Of a stretch of 64,000 bases of DNA, positions 25,431 through 36,026 are shown one piece after another. The notes below the pieces were generated by a model. It was not told where the DNA came from. It did not search any database and saw only the letters and a program-made list of their open reading frames with translations. Every line of letters starts with the position of its first letter. The first letter of the stretch is position 1. Origin of the DNA: Eubacteriales bacterium (GTDB lineage Bacteria > Bacillota > Clostridia > Oscillospirales > Butyricicoccaceae); the NCBI GenBank assembly GCA_030539335.1, contig JAUNSG010000012.1, positions 23,434 to 87,433 on the forward strand, given 5' to 3'. The position numbers were made by a program, and so were the translations under genes.

Positions 25431-25433
25431 TAT

Positions 25434-26114
25434 ATGATTAAATTATCTCCGTCGATTCTGTCTGCTGATTTTGCCAACCTGGAAAGAGACATCAAGATTG
25501 CGGTCGATGCCGGTGCAGAGTATGTCCATGTAGACTGTATGGATGGCCACTTTGTTCCGAATCTGACCATCGGCGCTCCGGTCGTCAAGGCGCTGCGCAA
25601 GGCAACCGATGCCGTCCTGGATGTCCATCTGATGATTGCCAACCCGGATCAGTACCTGGATGATTTCATCAAGGCCGGTTCGGATATCATCACCGTACAT
25701 TATGAGTCTAACGGCGATACGCTGGAGCAGGTAAAGAAGATCAAGGCCGCCGGGGTCAAGGCATGTGTTTCGGTCAAGCCGGGCACGCCGGCCGATGTGC
25801 TGCTCCCGCTGCTGCCGGAGTTGGATATGGTTCTGATTATGACGGTGGAGCCGGGCTTTGGCGGACAGGGCTACATCGACGCCTGCACCGATAAGATCCG
25901 TGCGATCCGCAAGGCGATTCAGGAGAACGGCTACCGCTGTGAACTGGAGATCGATGGCGGCGCCAAGCTGTCCAACACAGCGGATATTGTTGCAGCCGGT
26001 GCGGATGTCATTGTTGCCGGTTCGGCGGTATTTGGCGGCGACATCGCGGCGAACGTCAAGGGCTTCCACAAGGTGTTTGAGGAAGGCGTGGCAAAGGCAG
26101 ACTGGACCAAGTAA
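25434..26114 (+). CDS. rpe: Ribulose-phosphate 3-epimerase
   Basis: 226 residues from the ATG at 25434 (GGAAAGGAAAG upstream). A TIM barrel that interconverts ribulose 5-phosphate and xylulose 5-phosphate in the pentose phosphate pathway. Family motifs are SPSILSADFANL, VHVDCMDGHFVPN (metal-binding His/Asp), LDVHLMI, MTVEPGFGGQ and ELEIDGG. Its mRNA starts with the structured RNA at 25261-25430. The gene stands alone here instead of next to rsgA as in many Firmicutes. Confidence 0.95.
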   Translation: MIKLSPSILSADFANLERDIKIAVDAGAEYVHVDCMDGHFVPNLTIGAPVVKALRKATDAVLDVHLMIANPDQYLDDFIKAGSDIITVHYESNGDTLEQVKKIKAAGVKACVSVKPGTPADVLLPLLPELDMVLIMTVEPGFGGQGYIDACTDKIRAIRKAIQENGYRCELEIDGGAKLSNTADIVAAGADVIVAGSAVFGGDIAANVKGFHKVFEEGVAKADWTK

Positions 26115-26142
26115 GCCGGATCAGAAAAAAAGATAAAAAAAG

Positions 26143-26184
26143 AACAGCGAGGATGGAGTGGTTTCCAGCCTCGCTGTTTTTTTG
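26143..26184. terminator. Bidirectional terminator between rpe and the lipoprotein gene
   Basis: AACAGCGAGG (26143-26152) and CCTCGCTGTT (26169-26178) pair perfectly, A-run before and T-run after. Confidence 0.88.
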
Positions 26185-26190
26185 GTTGGT

Positions 26191-26703
26191 TTATTCCGCC
26201 AGAGTGACCGTCAGCGTGAGTGTTCCGTCGACCTCGTTCAGAGCGAACGCCGCGCCGTCCGACTCCCAGTTGTAGTCGTCGGCCGAAGCGCCAAGCTCTG
26301 TGGAGATGGCCTCGGCGAGCTGATCGATGGAAGCCTCGGTCGAATCAAACGCGATATCGACCTGGACCGTGGTGTCCGCATCGTAGGTCGTGACCAGGCG
26401 GATCTCCTGGCCGAACAGTGTGCCGGGATATTCGCGGCCGGTGATGTTGCCGTCCGCATCCTCTATGTCGTTCTCGCTCTCACCGAACATCTCGACGATT
26501 GCGGCATCCGGCGCCTCCAGAAGCTGCGGGAGCATGGGGAGCTGGAAGGTGTCGTTCGCGGTGGACAGATTGACATCCGCTGCCGGAGCCTCGGCGGCCG
26601 GCTCCGTCGGCTCCTCCGTTGTGCTGCTGCCGCAGCCAAAGAGAACAAGGGCGCTGACCGAAACGACAGCGAGAGAAAGGAAAATTCGTTTCATTGTTTT
26701 CAT
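26191..26703 (-). CDS. Lipoprotein of unknown function
   Basis: 170 residues beginning with a lipoprotein signal and lipobox VLFGC (Cys24), then an acidic, Glu/Pro/Ala-rich linker and a compact acidic domain of about 120 residues with no motif I recognise. Start at 26703 chosen because GAGGTG lies nine bases upstream; MKRIF at 26694 is the alternative. It has its own promoter and shares a terminator with rpe. Confidence 0.8.
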   Translation of the reverse strand: MKTMKRIFLSLAVVSVSALVLFGCGSSTTEEPTEPAAEAPAADVNLSTANDTFQLPMLPQLLEAPDAAIVEMFGESENDIEDADGNITGREYPGTLFGQEIRLVTTYDADTTVQVDIAFDSTEASIDQLAEAISTELGASADDYNWESDGAAFALNEVDGTLTLTVTLAE

Positions 26704-26839
26704 AAATAATACACCTCACAAAGAGAATAAACGGGCTTCGAAGCGGAAGAATTTTAGAGAAAAAGTTCTCCAAATACCATCCGGAAAACGAAAACCAATA
26801 CAGATAGCTAATAAATTATCAATGTCTGTATGTGGTGTT

Positions 26840-26868
26840 ATCATAAGACATTTGCCGGAGGATTGCAA
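26840..26868 (-). promoter_or_regulatory. Promoter of the lipoprotein gene
   Basis: On the minus strand TTGCAA (26868-26863), 17 bases, TATGAT (26845-26840), giving a leader of about 130 bases. The remaining A+T-rich part of the 456-base gap (26704-27159) holds the arginine-operon control region. Confidence 0.6.
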
Positions 26869-26993
26869 GTGAATTTCAAGATAAATACAGGAAAAGAAGA
26901 AAAAAACACGTATATTTTACAAAAAATACACAGAATTGAAACAGTTGGGACAGAATGGAGAGGGAGAGGAAAAAGAATGGAACAACAATCGGA

Positions 26994-27007
26994 TGAATAA
27001 ATATTCA
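26994..27007. promoter_or_regulatory. ArgR (ARG box) operator candidate
   Basis: TGAATAAATATTCA matches the ArgR/AhrC half-site pattern TGAAT-N4-ATTCA exactly and lies 27 bases upstream of the argG -35 box. Confidence 0.75.
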
Positions 27008-27033
27008 ATTTAGGAAATAAATAAAAGTTTTTC

Positions 27034-27062
27034 TTGCATTCTGATACCGGGAGGATTATAAT
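27034..27062 (+). promoter_or_regulatory. Promoter of the arginine operon
   Basis: TTGCAT (27034-27039), 17 bases, TATAAT (27057-27062). The leader of about 90 bases contains AAATTC/GAATTT, a weak hairpin. Confidence 0.75.
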
Positions 27063-27159
27063 ATGGTCATGACAAAAAACGGACGGTTAAATTCAGAAAA
27101 AACGGAATTTTACGCTTTTTACAAAACAAACCGACCCTTTACATGGAGGATTATTCAAA

Positions 27160-28419
<1,260 letters not shown>

Positions 28420-28450
28420 GTCGGAACGGATTTTTTTAGAACACATACGC

Positions 28451-28474
28451 GGGGCGGACGGGCTTGTCCGCCCC
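28451..28474 (+). other. Intercistronic hairpin argG-argH
   Basis: GGGGCGGAC (28451-28459) pairs perfectly with GTCCGCCCC (28466-28474). No clean T-run follows, so it may be a partial terminator or an mRNA stability element. Confidence 0.55.
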
Positions 28475-28550
28475 CATGCACATTTATTTGCAGGAATCAA
28501 TCACCACATCGGCGTGAAACAACCGCCGGATTTGGAAGGAGAACATCCCA

Positions 28551-29969
<1,419 letters not shown>

Positions 29970-29984
29970 ACGGGGGATGCTGTC

Positions 29985-30923
29985 ATGAAACCGGTTATTT
30001 ATATTGATGGAAAAGAAGGGACCACCGGCCTGCAAATCTATGAGCGGCTGGGCTCCCGCGATGATATTGAATTGATCCTCATCGACGAGGACAAGCGCAA
30101 GGATACCGCGGAGCGCAAGAAGTTCATCAACGCGGCGGATATCGTGTTCCTGTGCCTGCCGGATGCGGCGGCGGAGGAGGCGGTTTCCCTGTGTGAGAAC
30201 CCGAATACGCGCTTTATCGATGCCTCCACGGCACACCGCACCAATCCCGCGTGGGATTACGGTTTCCCGGAGCTGTCCGAGGCGCACCGCGCGGCGATCA
30301 TCGCGTCCAAGCGCGTCGCGAATCCGGGCTGCCATGCCTCCGGCTTTATCTCGTCGGTGTATCCACTGGTCAAGCTGGGCATGGTTCCGGCGGATTATCC
30401 GCTGACCTGCTCGTCGCTCACGGGCTATTCCGGCGGCGGCAAGAAGCTGATTGCCGAGTACGAAGCGGCGGACCGCGACCCGCGCCACGATTCGCACCGG
30501 ATTTACGGGACGGCGCTGCAGCATAAGCACCTGCCGGAGATGACGCACGTGTGCGGACTCAAGGCCGCGCCGGTGTTTGTCCCGATCCTGGGCGATTTTT
30601 ACAAGGGCATGGCGTCTACGATCATGCTGCACAACAAAAACCTGCCGGGACAGCCGACCGCGCAGGATATCTGCGACAAGCTGACCGCCTACTATGCCGG
30701 TCAGACGCTGGTGACGGTCGCTCCGTTCGGCGGCACCGAACCGGTGATCTATGCGAGCACGCTGGCGGGACATGATAGCCTGCAGCTCATCGTCTGTGGC
30801 CATGAGGAACAGACGATCGTCACAGCTTTGTTCGATAACCTCGGCAAGGGCGCTTCCGGCGCGGCGGTTCAGAACATGAACCTGATGCTCGGCTTTGACG
30901 AAACCACGGGACTGACGATTTAA
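29985..30923 (+). CDS. argC: N-acetyl-gamma-glutamyl-phosphate reductase, short (type 2) form
   Basis: 312 residues, shorter than the 340-350 residue type 1 enzyme. It reduces N-acetylglutamyl phosphate with NADPH. DGKEGTTGLQIYERL (9-23) is the nucleotide-binding start and Cys116 in NPGCHASGF is the catalytic thiol. HKHLPEM supplies the conserved His. It sits between argH and argJ in the operon. Confidence 0.93.
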   Translation: MKPVIYIDGKEGTTGLQIYERLGSRDDIELILIDEDKRKDTAERKKFINAADIVFLCLPDAAAEEAVSLCENPNTRFIDASTAHRTNPAWDYGFPELSEAHRAAIIASKRVANPGCHASGFISSVYPLVKLGMVPADYPLTCSSLTGYSGGGKKLIAEYEAADRDPRHDSHRIYGTALQHKHLPEMTHVCGLKAAPVFVPILGDFYKGMASTIMLHNKNLPGQPTAQDICDKLTAYYAGQTLVTVAPFGGTEPVIYASTLAGHDSLQLIVCGHEEQTIVTALFDNLGKGASGAAVQNMNLMLGFDETTGLTI

Positions 30924-30941
30924 CGGGAAAGGAAGTATGGC

Positions 30942-32156
30942 ATGAAACTGATAGAAGGCGGCGTCTGCGCCGCACAGGGCTTCCGTGCATCGGGCATCCA
31001 CTGCGGTGTCAAGCCGGGAAGTACAAAGAACGATCTTGCACTGATCGTCAGTGAGCGCGAATGCGCGGCGGCGGCGACGTTCACCAGCAACCGCGTCAAG
31101 GCCGCCCCGATCTATGTCTCCATGGAGCATCTGGAGGACGGCGTGGCGCAGGCCATCGTTGCCAATTCCGGCAATGCGAATGCCTGTGCCCCGGAGGGCA
31201 TGGAGAATGCGCACCGCATGGCGGTTTCCGCCGCGAAGGCGCTGGGAATTGATGAGAAGCTGGTTCTGACCGGTTCGACCGGTGTGATCGGCCAGCGTCT
31301 GAACATTGAGGCAATTGAGAGCCACATGAAGCAGGCGGCGGAAATGCTGAGCATCGACGGTTCGCAGGCGGCCAACCAGGCGATTATGACCACAGACACG
31401 GTGGAAAAGACGGTGGCTGTCGAGTTCACCTGCGGCGGCAAGACCTGCCACATGGGCGGCATCGCCAAGGGCTCCGGCATGATCCATCCGAACATGGGCA
31501 CCATGCTGGGCTTCCTCACGACGGACTGTTCGATCGACCCGAGCGTGCTTCGCCACGCGCTGATTTCGGTGGTGGAAAAGACCTTCAACCGCATCTCGGT
31601 GGACGGCGACACCTCGACGAACGACACCTGTGTCATTCTGGCAAACGGCATGGCGGGCAACCCGATGATCGAGTGGGAGGACACCGATTATCACATCTTT
31701 TATGAGGCGCTGACCTTTGTCGCGCTGACGCTGGCCAAGAAGATGGCAGCGGACGGCGAGGGTGCCACCAAGCTGATTACCTGCAACGTCATCGGCTCCC
31801 GTGCGGAGGAGTACGCCGAGCGTCTGGCCAAGGCGGTCGTCGCCTCCAGTCTGGTCAAGGCGGCGATGTTTGGCGCGGATGCCAACTGGGGCCGTGTCCT
31901 GTGTGCGATGGGCTATTCCAAGGCGCCGTTCCGTCCGGAGTATGTCAAGATCGGCTTCTCCAGCGATGCGGGCAGCATCACGGTCTGTGAGCAGGGCGCC
32001 GGTTTGGACTTTGATGAGGATCTGGCAAAGAAGATCCTGACCCAGAAGGAAATCTCCATTGACATCGATGTGGCCGAGGGCACAGCCAGCGCGTCGGCCT
32101 ACGGCTGCGATCTGACCTATGATTATGTTCAGATCAACGGCGACTATCGTACGTGA
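30942..32156 (+). CDS. argJ: Bifunctional ornithine acetyltransferase / N-acetylglutamate synthase
   Basis: 404 residues. ArgJ moves the acetyl group from N-acetylornithine to glutamate, making the pathway cyclic. The self-cleavage site is at Thr193 in GTMLGFLTTDC, where the new N-terminal Thr becomes the nucleophile. The C-terminal ANWGRVLCAMGYSKA and DYRT end are typical. GGAAAGGAAG precedes the ATG. Confidence 0.95.
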   Translation: MKLIEGGVCAAQGFRASGIHCGVKPGSTKNDLALIVSERECAAAATFTSNRVKAAPIYVSMEHLEDGVAQAIVANSGNANACAPEGMENAHRMAVSAAKALGIDEKLVLTGSTGVIGQRLNIEAIESHMKQAAEMLSIDGSQAANQAIMTTDTVEKTVAVEFTCGGKTCHMGGIAKGSGMIHPNMGTMLGFLTTDCSIDPSVLRHALISVVEKTFNRISVDGDTSTNDTCVILANGMAGNPMIEWEDTDYHIFYEALTFVALTLAKKMAADGEGATKLITCNVIGSRAEEYAERLAKAVVASSLVKAAMFGADANWGRVLCAMGYSKAPFRPEYVKIGFSSDAGSITVCEQGAGLDFDEDLAKKILTQKEISIDIDVAEGTASASAYGCDLTYDYVQINGDYRT

Positions 32157-32168
32157 TGGAGGGCAGCC

Positions 32169-33032
32169 ATGAGCAACAGCAATTATGATGCGAGCGTGCT
32201 GATTGAGGCGCTCCCGCACATTCAGAAATATTATGGAAAAACCGTTGTCGTCAAGTACGGCGGCAACGCGATGATTAACGAAGAACTCAAGGATGCGGTC
32301 ATCCATGATATCGTCCTGCTCAGCCTGGTCGGTGTCCGTGTCGTGATTGTCCACGGCGGCGGCCCGGAGATCAACGCCATGCTGAAAAAGATCGGCAAGA
32401 AGTCGGAGTTCGTCAAGGGACTGCGTTACACCGACCGCGAGACGATGGATATCGTCCAGATGGTTCTGTGCGGCAAGGTCAACAAGGATCTGGTCACGCT
32501 CATCAACCATGCGGGCGGCAACGGCGTCGGCCTGTGCGGCATTGACGGCGGTCTGTTCCAGGCGGTTCGAAAGACGGATGAGGACGGCACGGATTACGGC
32601 TACGTTGGAGAGATCAGAAAGGTCAATCCGGAGCCGGTCATGGACATGCTGGAGAGCGGGTATATCCCGGTCATTTCCACCGTGGCACAGGGCATGGATG
32701 AGGACACCGGCTACAACATCAATGCGGATCTGGCGGCCTCCAAGCTGGCGGTTGCCTTACAGGCGGAGAAGCTGATCCTGCTGACCGATGTGCGCGGCCT
32801 GCTGCTCGACCGCAACGATGAGAGCACACTGCTGCCGGAGATCAAGGTTTCCGGCGTGCCGAAGCTCATCAAGGACGGCGTCATTGCCGGCGGTATGATC
32901 CCGAAGGTGGACTGCTGTGTCGAAGCGGTGCGCGAGGGCGTCCGTCAGGCGAACATCCAGGATGGCCGCGTGGCACATTCCATCCTGATCGAGCTGTTCA
33001 GCGACAACGGTGTCGGCACGATGTTCTTTTAA
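32169..33032 (+). CDS. argB: Acetylglutamate kinase
   Basis: 287 residues of the amino acid kinase family. VVKYGGNAM, VHGGGPEIN (ATP and substrate loops), LCGIDGG and the C-terminal GGMIPKV and HSILIELF are visible. It phosphorylates N-acetylglutamate, usually the arginine-feedback step in cyclic pathways. It starts 12 bases after argJ. Confidence 0.96.
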   Translation: MSNSNYDASVLIEALPHIQKYYGKTVVVKYGGNAMINEELKDAVIHDIVLLSLVGVRVVIVHGGGPEINAMLKKIGKKSEFVKGLRYTDRETMDIVQMVLCGKVNKDLVTLINHAGGNGVGLCGIDGGLFQAVRKTDEDGTDYGYVGEIRKVNPEPVMDMLESGYIPVISTVAQGMDEDTGYNINADLAASKLAVALQAEKLILLTDVRGLLLDRNDESTLLPEIKVSGVPKLIKDGVIAGGMIPKVDCCVEAVREGVRQANIQDGRVAHSILIELFSDNGVGTMFF

Positions 33033-33069
33033 CCATAAATTTTTACAAAAAGAAGAGAGAAGGTTTCCA

Positions 33070-34248
33070 ATGACCTATACAGAATTAAAGGCAGACGAGA
33101 CACAATACGTCATGAATACCTATGGCCGGTTTGCAATTGCACTGGACCACGGCGAGGGTGCAACTCTGTGGGATGTCGAGGGCAAGCGCTATATTGACCT
33201 GACCTCCGGTATCGGCGTATGCTGCCTGGGATATAATAATGAAAAGATTGTCCACGCCATCACGGAGCAGGCAGGCAAGCTGATGCATGTCTCCAACCTG
33301 TTCACCACACAGCCGATGGTCGAGGTCGCAAAGAAGCTCTGCACCCGCACGGGTATGGGCAAGGTGTTCTTTGCCAACTCCGGTGCCGAGGCGAACGAGG
33401 GCATGATTAAGCTGGCGCGGAAGTATTCGTACGACAAGTACGGCGAAGGCCGTGCTGAGATCGTCACCCTGAACAATTCCTTCCATGGCCGTACCGTCAC
33501 CACCCTGAAGGCGACCGGCCAGGACAAGTTCCACCAGTATTTCTTCCCGTTCACCGAGGGCTTTGCCTATGCGGATGCGAATGACATCGAGTCGGTCAAG
33601 GCACAGGTCAATGAGCACACCTGTGCGGTCATGATGGAACTGATTCAGGGCGAGGGCGGTGTCCTTCCGCTGGATGCCGCGTTTGTCCAGCAGGTGGCTG
33701 CTTTCTGCAAGGAGAAGGATCTGCTTTTGTGCATCGATGAGGTGCAGACGGGGATTGGCCGCACGGGCAGCCTGTTCTGCTTCCAGCAGTACGGCATCCA
33801 GCCGGATGTGGTCTCCATGGCGAAGGGCCTTGGCGGCGGCGCCCCGATCGGCGCAGTCATGGCGGCGGACACCTGTGCGGATGTCCTCGGACCGGGCACC
33901 CATGCGACGACCTTTGGCGGCACGCCGCTGGTCTGCGCATCGGCCAATGTGGTTTTGGATACGCTCGACGAGGCGTTCCTCGCTGAGGTCGTCGAGAAGG
34001 GTGAATATATCAAGAATACGATTCTGGGATTCGGTTCGAGCAAGGTGCGCGATGTCCGCGGCAAGGGCATGATGCTCGGCATCATCGTCGCTCCGGAGGA
34101 GCGTGCGGCGTTGGTTTCCGAAATCATGGATAAGGGCGTTCTGGTTCTGACCGCCGGCAAGGATGCGATCCGTCTGCTGCCGCCGCTCACGATCAGTAAA
34201 GCGGAGATGGAGGAAGCGCTCGCTGTCCTCCGCGATGTTCTGGCGTAA
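33070..34248 (+). CDS. argD: Acetylornithine aminotransferase
   Basis: 392 residues from the ATG at 33070. Class III PLP aminotransferase: FFANSGAEANEG binds PLP phosphate, LCIDEVQTGIGRTG holds the ring-binding Asp, and Lys252 in VSMAKGLGGG forms the aldimine. It makes N-acetylornithine from the semialdehyde. An upstream frame that overlaps argB is rejected because the family start MTYTELKADE follows AGAAGGT. Confidence 0.95.
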   Translation: MTYTELKADETQYVMNTYGRFAIALDHGEGATLWDVEGKRYIDLTSGIGVCCLGYNNEKIVHAITEQAGKLMHVSNLFTTQPMVEVAKKLCTRTGMGKVFFANSGAEANEGMIKLARKYSYDKYGEGRAEIVTLNNSFHGRTVTTLKATGQDKFHQYFFPFTEGFAYADANDIESVKAQVNEHTCAVMMELIQGEGGVLPLDAAFVQQVAAFCKEKDLLLCIDEVQTGIGRTGSLFCFQQYGIQPDVVSMAKGLGGGAPIGAVMAADTCADVLGPGTHATTFGGTPLVCASANVVLDTLDEAFLAEVVEKGEYIKNTILGFGSSKVRDVRGKGMMLGIIVAPEERAALVSEIMDKGVLVLTAGKDAIRLLPPLTISKAEMEEALAVLRDVLA

Positions 34249-34264
34249 AAAGGAGAAACCAGCT

Positions 34265-35191
34265 ATGAAGCATCTGTTAAAGCTGCTGGACTGCTCGACG
34301 GACGAGATTGTCAATCTGCTCGATCTGGCGGACCAGCTCAAATATGAGAAAAAACATAACATCCCGCACCGGCACCTGGAAGGAAAGAGCTTGGGCCTGA
34401 TCTTCCAGAAGGTATCCACCCGTACCCGTGTCTCGTTTGAGGTCGGTATGTACCAGTTGGGTGGACGGGCGATGTTCCTCTCCAATCGTGACATGCAGAG
34501 CCACCGCGGAGAGCCGATGGAGGATACCGCGCGCACATTGTCGCGCTATCTGGATGGCATCATGCTCCGCACCTTTGCACAGGAGCGGTTGGAGCGGCTG
34601 GCCGACTGTTCGAGTGTTCCTGTTATCAGTGGTATGACGGATTTCGCCCATCCGTGCCAGGTGCTGGCCGATCTGATGACCATCCGGGAGCGCTATGCAC
34701 AGCTCGAAGGGCTGAAACTGTGCTACATCGGTGACGGCGACAACATGTGCAATTCCCTGATTGTCGGCGGCTTGAAAACCGGTATGGAGGTTGCGGTCGC
34801 CTGTCCGAAGAAGTACCAGCCGCATTCGATGGTGTTGGATTTTGCCGATCGTCAGAAATCAGAGGGCGCAAAATTCCTGCTGACGGATAATATCCTGGAG
34901 GCGGCGGCAGATGCCGACGTGGTCTTTACCGACGCATGGGTTTCCATGGGTAAGGAGGAAGAGGCCGAAGAGCGCCATATGGCATTCCAGGGCTACCAGA
35001 TCAATCATGAGGTCATGAAGGCTGCCAAGGCAGGCGCCATGGTGCAGCACTGCCTGCCGGCGTACCGCGGGGAGGAGATCACTGCAGAGGTGTTCGAGGA
35101 ACACGCCGATGAGATCTTTGAAGAGGCGGAAAACCGTCTCCATGCACAGAAGGCCGTTTTGGTTGCCTTGCTGGGAAAACAGAATATTTAA
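34265..35191 (+). CDS. argF: Ornithine carbamoyltransferase
   Basis: 308 residues from the ATG at 34265 (AAGGAGAAAC upstream). The carbamoyl-phosphate loop is STRTR (51-55), HPCQ binds carbamoyl phosphate, and HCLPAYRGEEI is the ornithine-side loop. It makes citrulline. Last gene of the operon; carbamoyl-phosphate synthase (carAB) is not in the window. Confidence 0.95.
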   Translation: MKHLLKLLDCSTDEIVNLLDLADQLKYEKKHNIPHRHLEGKSLGLIFQKVSTRTRVSFEVGMYQLGGRAMFLSNRDMQSHRGEPMEDTARTLSRYLDGIMLRTFAQERLERLADCSSVPVISGMTDFAHPCQVLADLMTIRERYAQLEGLKLCYIGDGDNMCNSLIVGGLKTGMEVAVACPKKYQPHSMVLDFADRQKSEGAKFLLTDNILEAAADADVVFTDAWVSMGKEEEAEERHMAFQGYQINHEVMKAAKAGAMVQHCLPAYRGEEITAEVFEEHADEIFEEAENRLHAQKAVLVALLGKQNI

Positions 35192-35256
35192 TTGCAGTAA
35201 AATCATAGGGAGCTTGGAGCATACTCTCTGTGCTCTGTTTACAACTCGTAAAAAGT

Positions 35257-35292
35257 AACAGCCCGACGGGATTTCCCGTCGGGCTGTTTTTT
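35257..35292. terminator. Terminator of the arginine operon, bidirectional
   Basis: AACAGCCCGACGGG (35257-35270) and CCCGTCGGGCTGTT (35275-35288) pair perfectly, TTTT after. It also ends the convergent secreted-protein gene. Confidence 0.92.
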
Positions 35293-35298
35293 GCCGGA

Positions 35299-35865
35299 TT
35301 ACTTTTTCTTTATGTTGACCGAATACGAATGCTTTCCGCCGGTGAAGTAGGTCTTGAAGTAAAGGGTTTGCCCTTTCTTCATGCTGACGGTTGCTTTTCG
35401 GCTGTACAAATAGTTGTCGACACCGGAACCCTTGTTTTTATAGAAATGGTTGTAGGAGTAGCTTGTCGCAACATTAAGACACGAAGTTTTTCCTTTGTTT
35501 GTCTGAACCTTCAGGGCGTTGAGCCCCTTGGACGATCCGGATTTGACGAGCTTGTTAACGGAGACAAAGCCCAGATTGATGTCCTTGCTCTTTGTGGGAA
35601 CCGACTTGAACTTGGAGAACGTGAAGACATACGTACCTTTGGATTTCGCAGTATATTTTACGATGCGCTGGGGAGAAGAATTTGCACTGGAAACCGTGTT
35701 GTTTCCGGTTTTGAGTGACGGTGCTTTTTGATAGGTCTTTGCGGCAGTGACCTTTTTGGTCGAGGCAGCCTGTCCGGTTGTCGGAGCAACGGTGCAAACC
35801 ATGCCCAACGCCACAACCAGCGCGGCAGCCAGCACCGACAGCTTTTTCCATCTTTTGTTCATCAT
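35299..35865 (-). CDS. Secreted basic protein, unknown function
   Basis: 188 residues with a signal peptide (KRWKKL basic start, hydrophobic 10-28, cut near TGQAAS). The mature protein is rich in Lys, Ser, Thr and Tyr with beta-strand-like alternation (GTYVFTFSKF, GQTLYFKTYF, HSYSVNIKK) and resembles small extracellular beta-sandwich proteins; no family is recognised. AGGAGG lies upstream; the second ATG at 35862 is equally possible. Confidence 0.78.
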   Translation of the reverse strand: MMNKRWKKLSVLAAALVVALGMVCTVAPTTGQAASTKKVTAAKTYQKAPSLKTGNNTVSSANSSPQRIVKYTAKSKGTYVFTFSKFKSVPTKSKDINLGFVSVNKLVKSGSSKGLNALKVQTNKGKTSCLNVATSYSYNHFYKNKGSGVDNYLYSRKATVSMKKGQTLYFKTYFTGGKHSYSVNIKKK

Positions 35866-35975
35866 CGAAGCCTCCTGTATGTTTTGATAGTCTCATTATA
35901 TCAGATGTTTTGAAAATGAACAATGCATGTGGAATCTTTTCTCTGGGTTTTGTCATGGGAAAAGGGGAACAAAGC

Positions 35976-36007
35976 GGCCCGCCGGGGAAATACACTCCCG
36001 ACGGGCC
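35976..36007 (-). terminator. Terminator of pepF
   Basis: GGCCCG-CGGG (35976-35986) pairs with CCCG-CGGGCC (about 35997-36007) with small mismatches; the minus strand reads into a T-rich tract. Confidence 0.6.
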
Positions 36008-36026
36008 TGCGCGATTGGTTTTTGGG

